Below are positions 44,074 through 53,167 of a stretch of 64,000 nt of DNA, in pieces. The position numbers and the translations under genes are program-made. The first letter of the stretch is position 1, and each line of letters begins with the position of its first letter. The DNA comes from Gilvimarinus sp. DA14 (GTDB lineage Bacteria > Pseudomonadota > Gammaproteobacteria > Pseudomonadales > Cellvibrionaceae), in the NCBI RefSeq assembly GCF_024204685.1, contig NZ_CP100350.1, forward strand, positions 2,644,501 through 2,708,500, written 5' to 3'. The notes under the pieces are model-generated. The model had not been told where the DNA came from. It ran no database searches and saw only the letters and a list, made by a program, of their open reading frames with translations.

Positions 44074-44994
44074 ATGAAAACTCACTATTATCAACACACC
44101 ATCAATACACCTTTTACCTGCTTTGGCAGAGGCTTACACACAGGTGTGCCCGTGGTTATGAAAGTATTACCCGCCGAGGAAAATACCGGTCGTACCTTTG
44201 TGCGCCGCGATTGTCTGAGCGGACAAAACGAGGTGCGCGCTATTTGGTTTAATGTGCGCGATACTCGTCTGAGCACCAAAATTGGCAATCGCTTTGGCGT
44301 AACCGTGAGTACGGTCGAACATCTTATGGCCGCGTTTGCCGCCCATGGTGTGGACAATGTAAAAATCGTTCTGGACGGCCCAGAAGTGCCGATTCTGGAA
44401 GGTAGCTCAAGAACCTTTTCGGATCTGATTTTGGCCTCGGGCCTTAGGCAACAGAAAGCCCGCCGTCGGGTGATTGTGGTGCGCCGCCCGGTAGAGGTCG
44501 CTCACGGCGACAAATGGGGTCGGTTAAAAGCTGCCACCGAAATGTCCGCCGATATGACCATCGACTTTGATGCCAAAGCGATTGGTCGGCAGAAATTACG
44601 CGGCATTAAGTTGGACGAACAGACTTTTGTACGCAGTATTCGCGATGCACGTACCTTCGGCATGATGGAAGATGTAGAAACTCTGGCGCGCCATGGCTTT
44701 GCGCGCGGCGCTTCACTGAAAAACGCCATTGTGGTGAATGACGATAAAGTGATGAACCCTGAAGGATTGTTTTACCCCGATGAGTTTGTGCGTCACAAAG
44801 TGTTGGATTTGTACGGTGATTTAGCCATGGCCGGTGCGCCCATTATTGGACACTTTAGCGGCTTTAAAAGCGGCCACCAGATAAACGCCGAGCTGGTAAG
44901 CCAGCTTCTGACAGACTCCAGCAACTTCTCGTTTGTGGATGCCCAGCTGGCGGAAAAATTTTGGCAAGACAGCCGCGTACGCGATATTGCCTAA
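44074..44994 (+). CDS. LpxC-type UDP-3-O-acyl-N-acetylglucosamine deacetylase (probable paralogue)
   Basis: A 306-residue zinc deacetylase of the first committed lipid A step. Zinc ligands and catalytic residues are present: STVEHLMAAF (His83), RHKVLDLYGDL (His241, Asp245) and KSGHQINAEL (His268); TFGMMEDVE also matches. The ATG has AGGAGG upstream. The usual lpxC lies in the cell-division cluster after ftsZ; this one stands alone beside an AraC regulator and has diverged (GHFSGFKSGH for GxFTAYKSGH). I therefore infer a second copy, which needs the rest of the genome to settle. Confidence 0.85.
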   Translation: MKTHYYQHTINTPFTCFGRGLHTGVPVVMKVLPAEENTGRTFVRRDCLSGQNEVRAIWFNVRDTRLSTKIGNRFGVTVSTVEHLMAAFAAHGVDNVKIVLDGPEVPILEGSSRTFSDLILASGLRQQKARRRVIVVRRPVEVAHGDKWGRLKAATEMSADMTIDFDAKAIGRQKLRGIKLDEQTFVRSIRDARTFGMMEDVETLARHGFARGASLKNAIVVNDDKVMNPEGLFYPDEFVRHKVLDLYGDLAMAGAPIIGHFSGFKSGHQINAELVSQLLTDSSNFSFVDAQLAEKFWQDSRVRDIA

Positions 44995-45020
44995 CCTCTT
45001 ACCGTTAAATTAAAAGATAA

Positions 45021-45047
45021 GGCGCTGATCATCAGCGCCCTTTTTTT
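45021..45047. terminator. Intrinsic terminator after the lpxC-like gene
   Basis: GGCGCTGA/TCAGCGCC (45021-45028 with 45032-45039), loop TCA, then C and seven Ts (45041-45047). Strong for the plus strand; it touches the stop of the convergent DUF748 gene. Confidence 0.9.
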
Positions 45048-48000
45048 ATTGGGCCTGTACTTCAAATTTAAGCGTTGTGCCGGTCAGGGCGGCAATATAG
45101 GCGTCTTTTTTAACCAACCGGTTTTCAGCCAGCCCTGCGTCCAACAGTTGTGCAATAACATTGTCGGCGCGCCGGTCGGCCAATTGCTCAAGTCTCGCAT
45201 CGGTTATTTGAATTGTTTCGCTCAACTGTGTCAGTGCCCGCTCGGTGGCGATGTTAGCGGCCGCTTCAGTCTCCAGAGTTTGCTCGTTGGCAATACGCTC
45301 GACCAAAGTGCCGAAGGTCTCCCCGTTTAATTCGCGATATCGTCTGTGCAACTGTCTCTGCACGCCGCTTTGTTGCAAGGCCGAATCAATAGCCGACTGA
45401 TTGTAAAACTGAGGTTCGTCCTCTGGGTCGATGTCGCTCAGCTCCGCCATCAATTGACTCTTTTGCAGCGCAAGCTTATCGGCGCTGCGATCGGCGTTAC
45501 CCTGCACGACCAGAATCAGTTCCGGTTTTTTGTTTAAGGCGCTGGCGAGTTTATTCAGGTTGTTATGCTGCTCCTTGCCCACAACAGCACTGCCGTTGGC
45601 AAAGCTGACTTCGCCCAGATTTTCATCGGAGCTGACAATAGAACCCAGTAAGGTAAAAGGCGATGCAACCGCTTTAACCAAAATATTGATAAAAGTTTTG
45701 GTGATGAGTCCCGGAATATTAAAGCCGGGATCGCTCTGGTCACCGCTGATGCCCAAATCCAGGTTGATATCGCCATTTAAATCTTTAAGCAGGGTGAGGC
45801 CGAGTTTAATCGGCGCATCTATGGCTTGCTCACTGTCTACCGAGCCGCCCAGGGCAAACTTTTCCGCCACAATGTCGTTCGCGCCGGTAATTTTTGTGCC
45901 TTCGAGAACATAGTCGAAGTGATAGTTCAGCTCGCCTCGGTCGACGTTATAGCCGATATAAGTACCGGTGTAGGGTGAGAGCCCCTTTAAGTCGAGCGCG
46001 TTAACTGACCCTTCAATTTCTTTTTTGGCGGCAGTGGTTTCGGCCGTTATCGCAAGGGGTGCATGCTTGTTGATGCTGGCTTGCAGTGTCGCCGATAGGT
46101 TTTGTGCGTCGCTGGTGCTGAAATCTGTCATTGATACTTTAATGTCGTTAATCGAGGAGGCAAACTCCGGTTGAATCAACGTGTCTTTAAAGTAGACATT
46201 GCCTTGATTTATTTGCAGCCGTGCGATGTTAAGCGCGAGGGGTTTACTCTCGCTGGTTTCGGTTTCGGTTTCGGTTTCGGTTTCGGTTTCGGTTTCGGTT
46301 TCGGTTTCGGTTTCTGGCGTTTGCGCGGGCGGTGCTTTTACCAGCGTCTGCCAGCTGGAGGGATTGCCCCGGGTCATACTGGCCCAGGGCGCGGTGAGTT
46401 CAATGGCTTCAATATCCAGCTGCATCTTCGGATAGTTGAAACGGGTATTTTTTATATCCAGATTTTCCCAGCTAAGAAACTTATCGCCATCGGTGGTATT
46501 GATAAACACAGCCTTGCTTAGTTGAGTGTCTGCCGTTGCGGTAAGGCTCAGTTGCGGTTGCGTTGCTAATTCCACTCGCGCATTGGTGGTCAGCGCGCCG
46601 TCTTCTATGGCGATATTAGTCGCCTGATTTAAATAAGGTGTGACCTTAGCGGTGGCCAGATCTTCAAGCCCGATATTCAATGTGAGGGATACGGGAGCCA
46701 GAGTGAGTTCACCGTCCAACTGTAACGGTGCCTGATTGACTTGCGCGCGCAAATTTAATGCAGCGGCTTGGTCGCTGTTAAGCACAATGGGGGCTAATGA
46801 GGCATTGACCTGTTCCAGCGACCACTTGGCCGGCGGATCAACCTTCTGGTCGCTAAAATGGGATTGCGAGTCACGGATGGTGAATTCGTTCAGGCGTATA
46901 TCCCATGGCGATTGCTCAGCCGTTTGCTTATTGGCCGAGGTTGCCTGTTGGGCAACAGGATCGGGTTCTGGCGCCTCGCTGGACGGTTGTTGCGTTGCAG
47001 TCGGTGTGCCCGCCGAGGCCATGGTTTGTTCGTGGGCGTGCAGTAGTAGCGATTGAAAACGCATGTCGCCGTTTTTATCTAACCACTGATTGAGGCTCAG
47101 CCCCGCTACATTTACGGCGGCTACATTCAGGCTGCGCTCCTGTACATTTAGCTGTATATCGTCGATAACGAAACTGTCCAGACGTAAAAGCGGAGGGTCC
47201 AGAGTTTCATCGTCCACGGCCACATTGGTGACCTCGATACGGCTCTGGTTAAGAGAAATTTGCGTTGGCGCCTCGGGGGCAGGCTTGACAATATGGAGTG
47301 TCGCTTTGGCATCCAACACGCCGTTTTTTACATCGGCATTAATAACATTGCGGACAAAGTCGGCAAAGCCCGCGAGGTTGATGGTATTGGCTTGCAGGTT
47401 GATGTTAAACAGCAGCGGCTGTAAACGGTAATCGCCGTTGAGGGTGACAGCGCCACCGGCGGCAAGGTCTGCAGCAATATTAAACGGATTGCTGCTCTCG
47501 GCGCCGGTGTCTATGTATAAATCGTTAAACACCAGGTTAAAATCTTCAATGCCGGCATCGGCAGGCACAATGCCTGCGGTGTCTTCGTAGTGAAAAGCGC
47601 CGCCGCTTATTTGAATCAGGACAACTTCAACCCCGAGAGGCTCGCTTTCGCTAGACGGTTCGGGCTCTGGTTTGGGGGCCTGGTTGCGGGCGCTGTTAAT
47701 GGAGTCGATTACCGAGTCGAAGTTAAAGCCATCGGCGGTTTGCAGAATGTTAATTTGGGGCCCGGCCAGTTGTATTTCTTTTACCACTAGGTGCCAGTTA
47801 AACAGCGACGGCCAGAAATCCACATTGACGCTTAAATGGTCCCAGTGCGCTAACGGTTTGTCGGGTCGGTCGGCAATGGAAAAGTTTTCCGATTGCAGCT
47901 CGAGGGTGAAGGGGTTGTAGGCAAAGGACTCCACACTGACCTGACGGCCCAGGTATTCGCTGCCTTGGGTTTCGGCCACTTCTTTGAGCTTGCCCGGTAA

Positions 48001-48105
48001 ATACCAGTAACCCAATATCAGATACAGGCAGTAGCACAGCGCCAGTAGGGCGAAAAAAACCATTAACGAGCGCTTGGCCCAGTGTGCGATGCGGGACTTG
48101 TCCAT
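45046..48105 (-). CDS. DUF748 (AsmA-like) envelope protein with Glu-Thr repeat
   Basis: A 1019-residue protein: a membrane anchor near residues 13-33, then a long chain of beta-rich DUF748 repeats (GRQVSVESFAYNPFTLELQS, HLSVNVDFWPSLFNWHLVVK, FSTSDAQNLSATLQASINKH). A C-terminal helical part contains an OmpA-like stretch, LVVQGNADRSADKLALQKSQ. It probably spans the periplasm as a lipid-transfer or envelope-homeostasis bridge, inferred from the AsmA relationship. An acidic Pro/Gln/Glu linker sits near residue 340, and a run of ten Glu-Thr pairs near residue 600 is coded by a hexamer microsatellite. Confidence 0.88.
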   Translation of the reverse strand: MDKSRIAHWAKRSLMVFFALLALCYCLYLILGYWYLPGKLKEVAETQGSEYLGRQVSVESFAYNPFTLELQSENFSIADRPDKPLAHWDHLSVNVDFWPSLFNWHLVVKEIQLAGPQINILQTADGFNFDSVIDSINSARNQAPKPEPEPSSESEPLGVEVVLIQISGGAFHYEDTAGIVPADAGIEDFNLVFNDLYIDTGAESSNPFNIAADLAAGGAVTLNGDYRLQPLLFNINLQANTINLAGFADFVRNVINADVKNGVLDAKATLHIVKPAPEAPTQISLNQSRIEVTNVAVDDETLDPPLLRLDSFVIDDIQLNVQERSLNVAAVNVAGLSLNQWLDKNGDMRFQSLLLHAHEQTMASAGTPTATQQPSSEAPEPDPVAQQATSANKQTAEQSPWDIRLNEFTIRDSQSHFSDQKVDPPAKWSLEQVNASLAPIVLNSDQAAALNLRAQVNQAPLQLDGELTLAPVSLTLNIGLEDLATAKVTPYLNQATNIAIEDGALTTNARVELATQPQLSLTATADTQLSKAVFINTTDGDKFLSWENLDIKNTRFNYPKMQLDIEAIELTAPWASMTRGNPSSWQTLVKAPPAQTPETETETETETETETETETETSESKPLALNIARLQINQGNVYFKDTLIQPEFASSINDIKVSMTDFSTSDAQNLSATLQASINKHAPLAITAETTAAKKEIEGSVNALDLKGLSPYTGTYIGYNVDRGELNYHFDYVLEGTKITGANDIVAEKFALGGSVDSEQAIDAPIKLGLTLLKDLNGDINLDLGISGDQSDPGFNIPGLITKTFINILVKAVASPFTLLGSIVSSDENLGEVSFANGSAVVGKEQHNNLNKLASALNKKPELILVVQGNADRSADKLALQKSQLMAELSDIDPEDEPQFYNQSAIDSALQQSGVQRQLHRRYRELNGETFGTLVERIANEQTLETEAAANIATERALTQLSETIQITDARLEQLADRRADNVIAQLLDAGLAENRLVKKDAYIAALTGTTLKFEVQAQ
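46255..46314. repeat. Hexamer microsatellite (GGTTTC)10
   Basis: Ten perfect tandem copies of GGTTTC on the plus strand (GAAACC on the coding strand) encode ten Glu-Thr pairs within the DUF748 protein. Because the unit is six bases, slippage changes length without shifting frame. Confidence 0.97.
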
Positions 48106-48219
48106 ATTCCACCTCAGTTACAACTTTTCTTTACGCAAAATGGGCGTTTGGCGATCAGTGCGCAGGCCGATTTGCGAGCGATGCGCTGTATTATAGAGCA
48201 CCCCAATGAAGGACATGTG

Positions 48220-49569
48220 ATGTTAGCCCAGACTCAAACTTCTATGTGGCGCCGGGTGGCGGTGCTGGCGTTGCCCGTGGCGCTGCAAATGGTGCTGCAG
48301 TCACTGCTCGGCATGGCCGATGTGTTGATGGTTGGCAGCCTGGGCGCCGAAGCGGTGGCGGCCGTGGGCCTGGCGGCCAAACTGCATTTTTTAATGCTGG
48401 TGACCATGATGGGGGTGGCTACTGCCTGCGCGATTTTAGTGGCCCAATATGCCGGAGCTGAGGATGCGCACGGTGCTCAGCGCTCTCTGGCGATGGCGCT
48501 GTTGGTGGGGGCGTGTTTTATGCTGCCCTTTACCGCGCTATTTTTCAGCGCCGGTGGTTGGTTGGGGTTGATTAACCCCGACGCGCAGGTGGTGTCGCTC
48601 ACCGCCGAGTTTTTGTGGATTACCGCACCTGTGCTGCTGATTGCGCAGATTATTACTGTCTTTGAGGCGGCGCTACGGGCCATTGGCAATACCCTGGTGC
48701 CGCTGGCAATGGGTGCGGTGGCGGCGCTACTCAATATTTTGTTTAACTACATTTTGATTTTCGGCCACTGGGGTTTTCCCGAGCTGGGTGTTGCCGGGGC
48801 GGCCTGGGGCACGCTGCTGGCGCGAGTGCTGCAGCTGGTGTTTACCTTAAGCTGGCTCTACGCGGTAAAACACGAATTTGCCCCCAGGCTCAAGCGCTGG
48901 TGGGGCGAGGTTTCGGCGCAGCAATTAAAGCGCTTTTTGTGGTTCGCTCTGCCGCTTTTGGTCAATCACATTGTCTGGGCGCTGGGTAACTGCGCCTACC
49001 ATGTGGCATCGGGCTTTGCCGGTACCGACGCGCTGGCGGTGATGGGGGTGCTGGTGCCCATCGAGAGTTTGTTTTTCTCGCTGTTTGTAGGTTTGGCCAA
49101 TGCCGCTTCGGTGATGGTGGGGCAGAGCCTGGGGGCTAATCGCCCCGAAGCGGCCTGGCAGTTGTGCCGCTTTTTTAATCGCCTGACTTTTGTGCTGGTG
49201 TTGGCAATGTCGGCACTGCTGTGGCTGGCGCGGCCCTGGGTGCTGCTGGCGTTTGACCATATCGACCCGGCCACCAGTGAGCTTTTGTACCAAACCCTGG
49301 CGGTATTCTGCCTGGGCGTGTGGGTAAAAGTGCTGAACATGCTGCGTATTTTGGGTATTTTGCGCGCCGGTGGCGACACTCACTACTGTTTAGTGGTGGA
49401 TGTGATTGTTATGTGGGTGTTCGGTGTGCCCCTGTATATGGCCGGGGTGTTCTTTAGCGACTGGAATTTCGCTGCGCTCTACGCGTTGATGTACATTGAA
49501 GACGCGCTAAAATGGTTGCCCATTCGCGCGCGGGTGAAGCGCGGCCTGTGGGTCAAAAACCTAACCTAG
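48220..49569 (+). CDS. MATE family multidrug efflux protein, NorM-like
   Basis: A 449-residue membrane protein with about twelve helices in two halves. LALPVALQMVLQSLLGMADV and MVGSLGAEAVAAVGLAAKLH open the first half; NHIVWALGNCAYHVASGFAG the second. It exports cationic compounds using Na+ or H+ gradients. The frame is open further upstream, but the ATG at 48220 has AAGGA six bases before it and begins the homologous part. It is divergent from the DUF748 gene. Confidence 0.9.
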   Translation: MLAQTQTSMWRRVAVLALPVALQMVLQSLLGMADVLMVGSLGAEAVAAVGLAAKLHFLMLVTMMGVATACAILVAQYAGAEDAHGAQRSLAMALLVGACFMLPFTALFFSAGGWLGLINPDAQVVSLTAEFLWITAPVLLIAQIITVFEAALRAIGNTLVPLAMGAVAALLNILFNYILIFGHWGFPELGVAGAAWGTLLARVLQLVFTLSWLYAVKHEFAPRLKRWWGEVSAQQLKRFLWFALPLLVNHIVWALGNCAYHVASGFAGTDALAVMGVLVPIESLFFSLFVGLANAASVMVGQSLGANRPEAAWQLCRFFNRLTFVLVLAMSALLWLARPWVLLAFDHIDPATSELLYQTLAVFCLGVWVKVLNMLRILGILRAGGDTHYCLVVDVIVMWVFGVPLYMAGVFFSDWNFAALYALMYIEDALKWLPIRARVKRGLWVKNLT

Positions 49570-49635
49570 ATCGCGTTTGTCATTCCTGCTAGAGCGTAGA
49601 ATCGCGGTTCAAGAATAACTACACGGATTGTATCT

Positions 49636-51462
49636 ATGAAAGTCACACTCTGCCGCGCGGGTTTAATTGTGGCGCTGCTGCTCGCCAGTTTGTGGTGCTT
49701 AATGAGTGCGGCAAACCTCGGTAATCTCAGTTTGTCGCAGGTCAGCTTTACCCACCACGACAGAACTCTGCCCGTTGAGGAGCTGCCCCTGTCGCGCTCG
49801 CTGATCGGTCAATACCAGGTGCAGTTTAGTTTGCACTCCCATGGTAAGAGTTCGCTGGCGGTGCGGGTGATACCCGACGATGAATTGCACGCCGTAATGC
49901 TAAACGGCGAGCCTGTCTCGCTGCACAACTTTACCCGCCAGCAGCGGCGCGATTACAGCAAAGGTTTGGTGTTGCCGCTTGAGGGGCTAGACCCCCACGG
50001 GCCGAATAGTCTGACGTTTATCCTCAGCAATGCCAATAACCCTGCGGGCTTCGATGTGCGGCCGGTGGCCAGTCTGGGTGCGGCCCAGCTGGCGCTGCTG
50101 GTACTGGCTTTTGTTCTGCTGGCCGGGGCGCTCTATCGCAGCTTGCCCATCAGCCGCCGCCAGGGTTTTCTGTTGGCGGTGGGGCTGGTGGCTTGTACGG
50201 CGTATTTATCGCATACCGATTCTTTCACCCGTACCTTCGATGTGTACGAGGGCGGTGGACACCGCGACTATATCCATTACCTGATTGAGCATCAGAGCTT
50301 TCCGCTGGCCTCCGAGGGCTGGGAGTATCATCAGCCGCCTTTGTATTACACCTTTGCCGCGCTGGTAAAAGTGCTTCTGGTGGATGAGGTGGCCGGGGAT
50401 GATCGCTGGGCGCAGTGGCTGGCGCTGTGGCTGTGGGTGATTTTCTTGTGGGCCTCGCTGGCGGCGCTGCGCCTGGCGTTTCGCGCACACCCACCCGCTC
50501 TGCTATTGGCGAGCCTGGCACTTTGCCTTTGGCCCTCGGGCATAGTGCACAGTATTCGCATTGGCAATGATGTGCCTTTGTACGCGTTTTACGCGCTGGG
50601 GTTTTTCTTTACCCTGCGCTGGTGGCACAGCGGTGCCCGCGCGGCTTTGCTGTGGGCCGCCTTTTGGGCTGCATGCGCGCTGTTAACAAAGTCCAACGCT
50701 CTGGCGCTGTGGGCGGTATTGGGGTGCTTGTGGTTATTGCGCTCGGTGCGCCACGGGGGAGGGCTTTTGCGCTCGTCTATTTATCGGCGTCAGGCCATCG
50801 GGGCGGCGGTAGTTCTGGGGGCGTTTTTTAGCGTGGCCGTGGCCTTCAACCTGGGCGATAACCTCTGGCACTACGCCCAGGGGCAGTCGGAGGACTGGTT
50901 GCTCTCCAATGTCAGCACCACGATTAATCCAGGTCTGAGAGTGGGGAATCAACCGGCCAATTATCTGGTGTTTGATGTGCCTACATTTGTGCAGCATCCG
51001 TTTATTAGCAGTTGGAGTGACGAGTACGGGCGTCAGTATTTCTGGAACTACGTGTTGCGCTCCAGCCTTTCTTCGGAGTTTTTTTACCGTGGCGAATCGC
51101 TGCAGCTGTGGGGCAAAATCAATGGTGTCTTGCTGCTGCTGATGCTCGCGGGCCAGGTTTACTATTCGGCGGCTCACAGCGCGGTGTTGGATCGCGCCCG
51201 GCAGGTGCGGCGTTTGTACCGGGCGGCGCCCTGGATTCTGGCGATTGTGTTTCCGTTGTTGTTGCTCCTGGCGTATCGCATCAAAGTGCCGCTGTCCTGC
51301 AATACCGATTTTCGCTATGTGTATATGATGCTGGTACCGCTGCTGTACTGGTCCGCCCGGCCGCTTGCGTGGCCGAGGTTCGGCCTGGCGCGATTGCTGG
51401 CGCTGGCTCCGGCGGCAATTGGTGTGTCGACGCTGGTGTGGCTGGCGCTGTTGTTACGTTAG
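49636..51462 (+). CDS. GT-C fold membrane glycosyltransferase (PMT/ArnT-like)
   Basis: A 608-residue protein. A first helix is followed by a periplasmic beta-rich domain of about 130 residues, then some ten helices. Past the second helix the loop FDVYEGGGHRDYIHYLIEH holds acidic residues in the place of the catalytic site of GT-C enzymes, and YHQPPLYYTFAALVKVL is the PPLYY motif of the ArnT/PMT group. SIRIGNDVPLYAFYALG fits too. It would transfer a sugar from a polyprenyl-phosphate donor; the acceptor is unknown. A repeat element follows 68 bases downstream. Confidence 0.75.
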   Translation: MKVTLCRAGLIVALLLASLWCLMSAANLGNLSLSQVSFTHHDRTLPVEELPLSRSLIGQYQVQFSLHSHGKSSLAVRVIPDDELHAVMLNGEPVSLHNFTRQQRRDYSKGLVLPLEGLDPHGPNSLTFILSNANNPAGFDVRPVASLGAAQLALLVLAFVLLAGALYRSLPISRRQGFLLAVGLVACTAYLSHTDSFTRTFDVYEGGGHRDYIHYLIEHQSFPLASEGWEYHQPPLYYTFAALVKVLLVDEVAGDDRWAQWLALWLWVIFLWASLAALRLAFRAHPPALLLASLALCLWPSGIVHSIRIGNDVPLYAFYALGFFFTLRWWHSGARAALLWAAFWAACALLTKSNALALWAVLGCLWLLRSVRHGGGLLRSSIYRRQAIGAAVVLGAFFSVAVAFNLGDNLWHYAQGQSEDWLLSNVSTTINPGLRVGNQPANYLVFDVPTFVQHPFISSWSDEYGRQYFWNYVLRSSLSSEFFYRGESLQLWGKINGVLLLLMLAGQVYYSAAHSAVLDRARQVRRLYRAAPWILAIVFPLLLLLAYRIKVPLSCNTDFRYVYMMLVPLLYWSARPLAWPRFGLARLLALAPAAIGVSTLVWLALLLR

Positions 51463-51530
51463 GGGCGGATTTGCTTCGGTTAGCTGCGCTACTTGTTGGG
51501 CCGATTGATAGAGAAATGGATATTTTATAA

Positions 51531-51745
51531 GCCCGTGTCGCCGGGCGTTGCGAGTTACTTTTTAGGGGTAAAAAGTAACCAAAAACCTCGCCCAACAACT
51601 GGCCTCTTCGAGGTGCCCTCCCTCCAGCCAATTTTAGCGGTCGGTCTAAACCGCACATCCCTGTGCGCTTAGACCTTTCGCGCTCGTCCAGAGCGCTCAA
51701 CCCCTAAAATCGGCCTCCACTCGGCTCAGTTGTAACCGGGCGAAC
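51531..51745. repeat. Dispersed structured repeat, copy B
   Basis: The second copy of the element at 23974-24215. It starts with the same GCCCGTGTCGCCGGGCGTTG and has an 11-bp hairpin GTTACTTTTTA/TAAAAAGTAAC with loop GGGG (51554-51564, 51569-51579). Outer arms GCCAATTTTAG/CTAAAATCGGC (51627-51637, 51704-51714) enclose GGTCTAA/TTAGACC plus CGCACA/TGTGCG with loop TCCC (51643-51675) and GCGCTC/GAGCGC (51680-51696). It fills the 432-base gap between the glycosyltransferase and lldD; the rest of that gap holds nothing I recognise. Confidence 0.8.
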
Positions 51746-51894
51746 CCCCTTCTGGTTCCACGATTTTTTGTATGAATAACATTCAAAATAGTTGAGGCTA
51801 TCGGTGGTTTAGGCTTTTATTCTGAGCAACCAACACGGCCTCCAGCTCAGCTACTTTTTTGCTTGCGTACTAATCGCGCATATTAAAGACGGCG

Positions 51895-53043
51895 TCAGCC
51901 CCCTTTTAGCAAAATATCATCGGTGATCTGATCAACGCGGGTGCAGCCGGTTAGGGCCATGGCTACGCGTAACTCTTTGGCGAAGCATTCGATTATTTCG
52001 GCCACCCCGCGCTCGCCCCGTGCGGCCAGGCCGTAAACCCAGGGGCGCCCGATCATCACCGCGCTGGCGCCCAAAGCGCGGGCGCGAAGGATATCCACCC
52101 CGGTGCGCACGCCCGAATCCAGCAGAATATCCAGTTGCCCGTGCACCGCTTCGCTAATCGCGGGCAGGGCGGCGATGCTGGAGCTGGCGCCGTCTAGCTG
52201 GCGTCCGCCGTGGTTGCTAATCACAATGCCGTCGGCACCGGTAGTGGCGGCGGCGCGTGCGTCTTCCGGGTCGAGAATACCCTTGATCACCAGCTTACCC
52301 TTCCACAGCTGGCGGATCTCGGCCATATCATCCCAGGTGACTGTGGGGTCGAAATTCTGCGCCATCCAGCCCCAAAATTCGTCGATACCGGCGTTATCTC
52401 CCAGCACTGGCGCGATATTGCCCAGGCTATGGGGCCGCCCCCACAGGCCCACATCCCAGGCCCAGCGGGGTTTAACCATGGCCTGGCCGGCGCGGGCGAG
52501 CTTGCGGCGCAGGGCGCTGCCGCCGGACAGGCCGCTGCGAATATCCCGGTAGCGGGTGGCGGGTACGGGCATATCCACGGTAAAAATAAGAGTGCGGCAA
52601 CCGGCTTCCCAGGCGCGCTCCAGCATGGCCCTAAGAAAGCCGCGATCGCGAATCATATACAGCTGAAACCAAAAACCGGGACCCGCGTGGTTGGCAACTT
52701 CATTCACCGAGCAGGCGGAAACAGTGCTGAGGCAAAAAGGCACGCCGGCTTTTTGCGCGGCGCGCGCGGCCTGCACTTCGCCCCGGCGGGCGTTGAGCCC
52801 GGCGATACCCACGGGGGCCAGTATCAGGGGCAGGGCGGTTTGCTGGCCGAGAATCTCGCAGGCGGTGCTGGCATTATCGACATTTTGCAGTACTCTTTGG
52901 CGCAGACTGTAGCGCTCAAAGTCGCTTTGGTTGCGGCGCAGGGTGGATTCACTGAAGGCGCCGCCGTCGATATATTCAAATAGAAATTTAGGTAGACGAC
53001 GTTTGGCAAGTGTGCGGTAGTCGCTAATGCTGGCTGGTATCAT
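51895..53043 (-). CDS. lldD: FMN-dependent L-lactate dehydrogenase
   Basis: A 382-residue flavoenzyme of the alpha-hydroxy-acid oxidase family, feeding electrons from L-lactate to the quinone pool. Close to E. coli LldD in motif order: DYRTLAKRRLPKFLFEYIDG, ILAPVGIAGLNARRGEVQAA, FTVDMPVPATRYRD, WAWDVGLWGRPHSLGNI. The catalytic His278 and Arg281 are in SNHGGRQLDG, Lys254 in LVIKGI, Tyr24 in EYIDGG. It is divergent from fucP. The fucose pathway downstream should release L-lactate, which explains its place here. Confidence 0.93.
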   Translation of the reverse strand: MIPASISDYRTLAKRRLPKFLFEYIDGGAFSESTLRRNQSDFERYSLRQRVLQNVDNASTACEILGQQTALPLILAPVGIAGLNARRGEVQAARAAQKAGVPFCLSTVSACSVNEVANHAGPGFWFQLYMIRDRGFLRAMLERAWEAGCRTLIFTVDMPVPATRYRDIRSGLSGGSALRRKLARAGQAMVKPRWAWDVGLWGRPHSLGNIAPVLGDNAGIDEFWGWMAQNFDPTVTWDDMAEIRQLWKGKLVIKGILDPEDARAAATTGADGIVISNHGGRQLDGASSSIAALPAISEAVHGQLDILLDSGVRTGVDILRARALGASAVMIGRPWVYGLAARGERGVAEIIECFAKELRVAMALTGCTRVDQITDDILLKGG

Positions 53044-53167
53044 ACGAGGCTCACATACAGATTCGTTATTTTAAATATAATTTGAATTTTACTTGTAAAT
53101 GGTGTCGTGGTATACAAGTGCTAGGCCTTGAGAGTCCTTAGAATAAAAATAGCCTCCTGGAGGAGAC
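53044..53167. promoter_or_regulatory. lldD-fucP divergent promoter region with inverted repeat
   Basis: This 124-base spacer must serve both directions. It contains ACTTGTA (53091-53097) and its inverse TACAAGT (53113-53119) 15 bases apart. TTTTACTTGTAA (53087-53098) recurs with one change upstream of the aldo/keto reductase gene at 56243-56254. TTTACT (53088-53093) and TATACA (53111-53116), 17 bases apart, form a possible weak promoter for fucP overlapping the repeat. The local IclR protein is the obvious candidate binder. Confidence 0.5.

Noticed and set aside
46171-46521. Glycine/phenylalanine-repeat open frame on the plus strand
   Set aside because: It is the antisense reading of the hexamer microsatellite within the DUF748 gene.
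53153-53163. CCTCC-T-GGAGG palindrome over the fucP ribosome-binding site
   Set aside because: The arms leave a one-base loop, so a stable hairpin cannot form as written; it arises largely from the ribosome-binding site itself.
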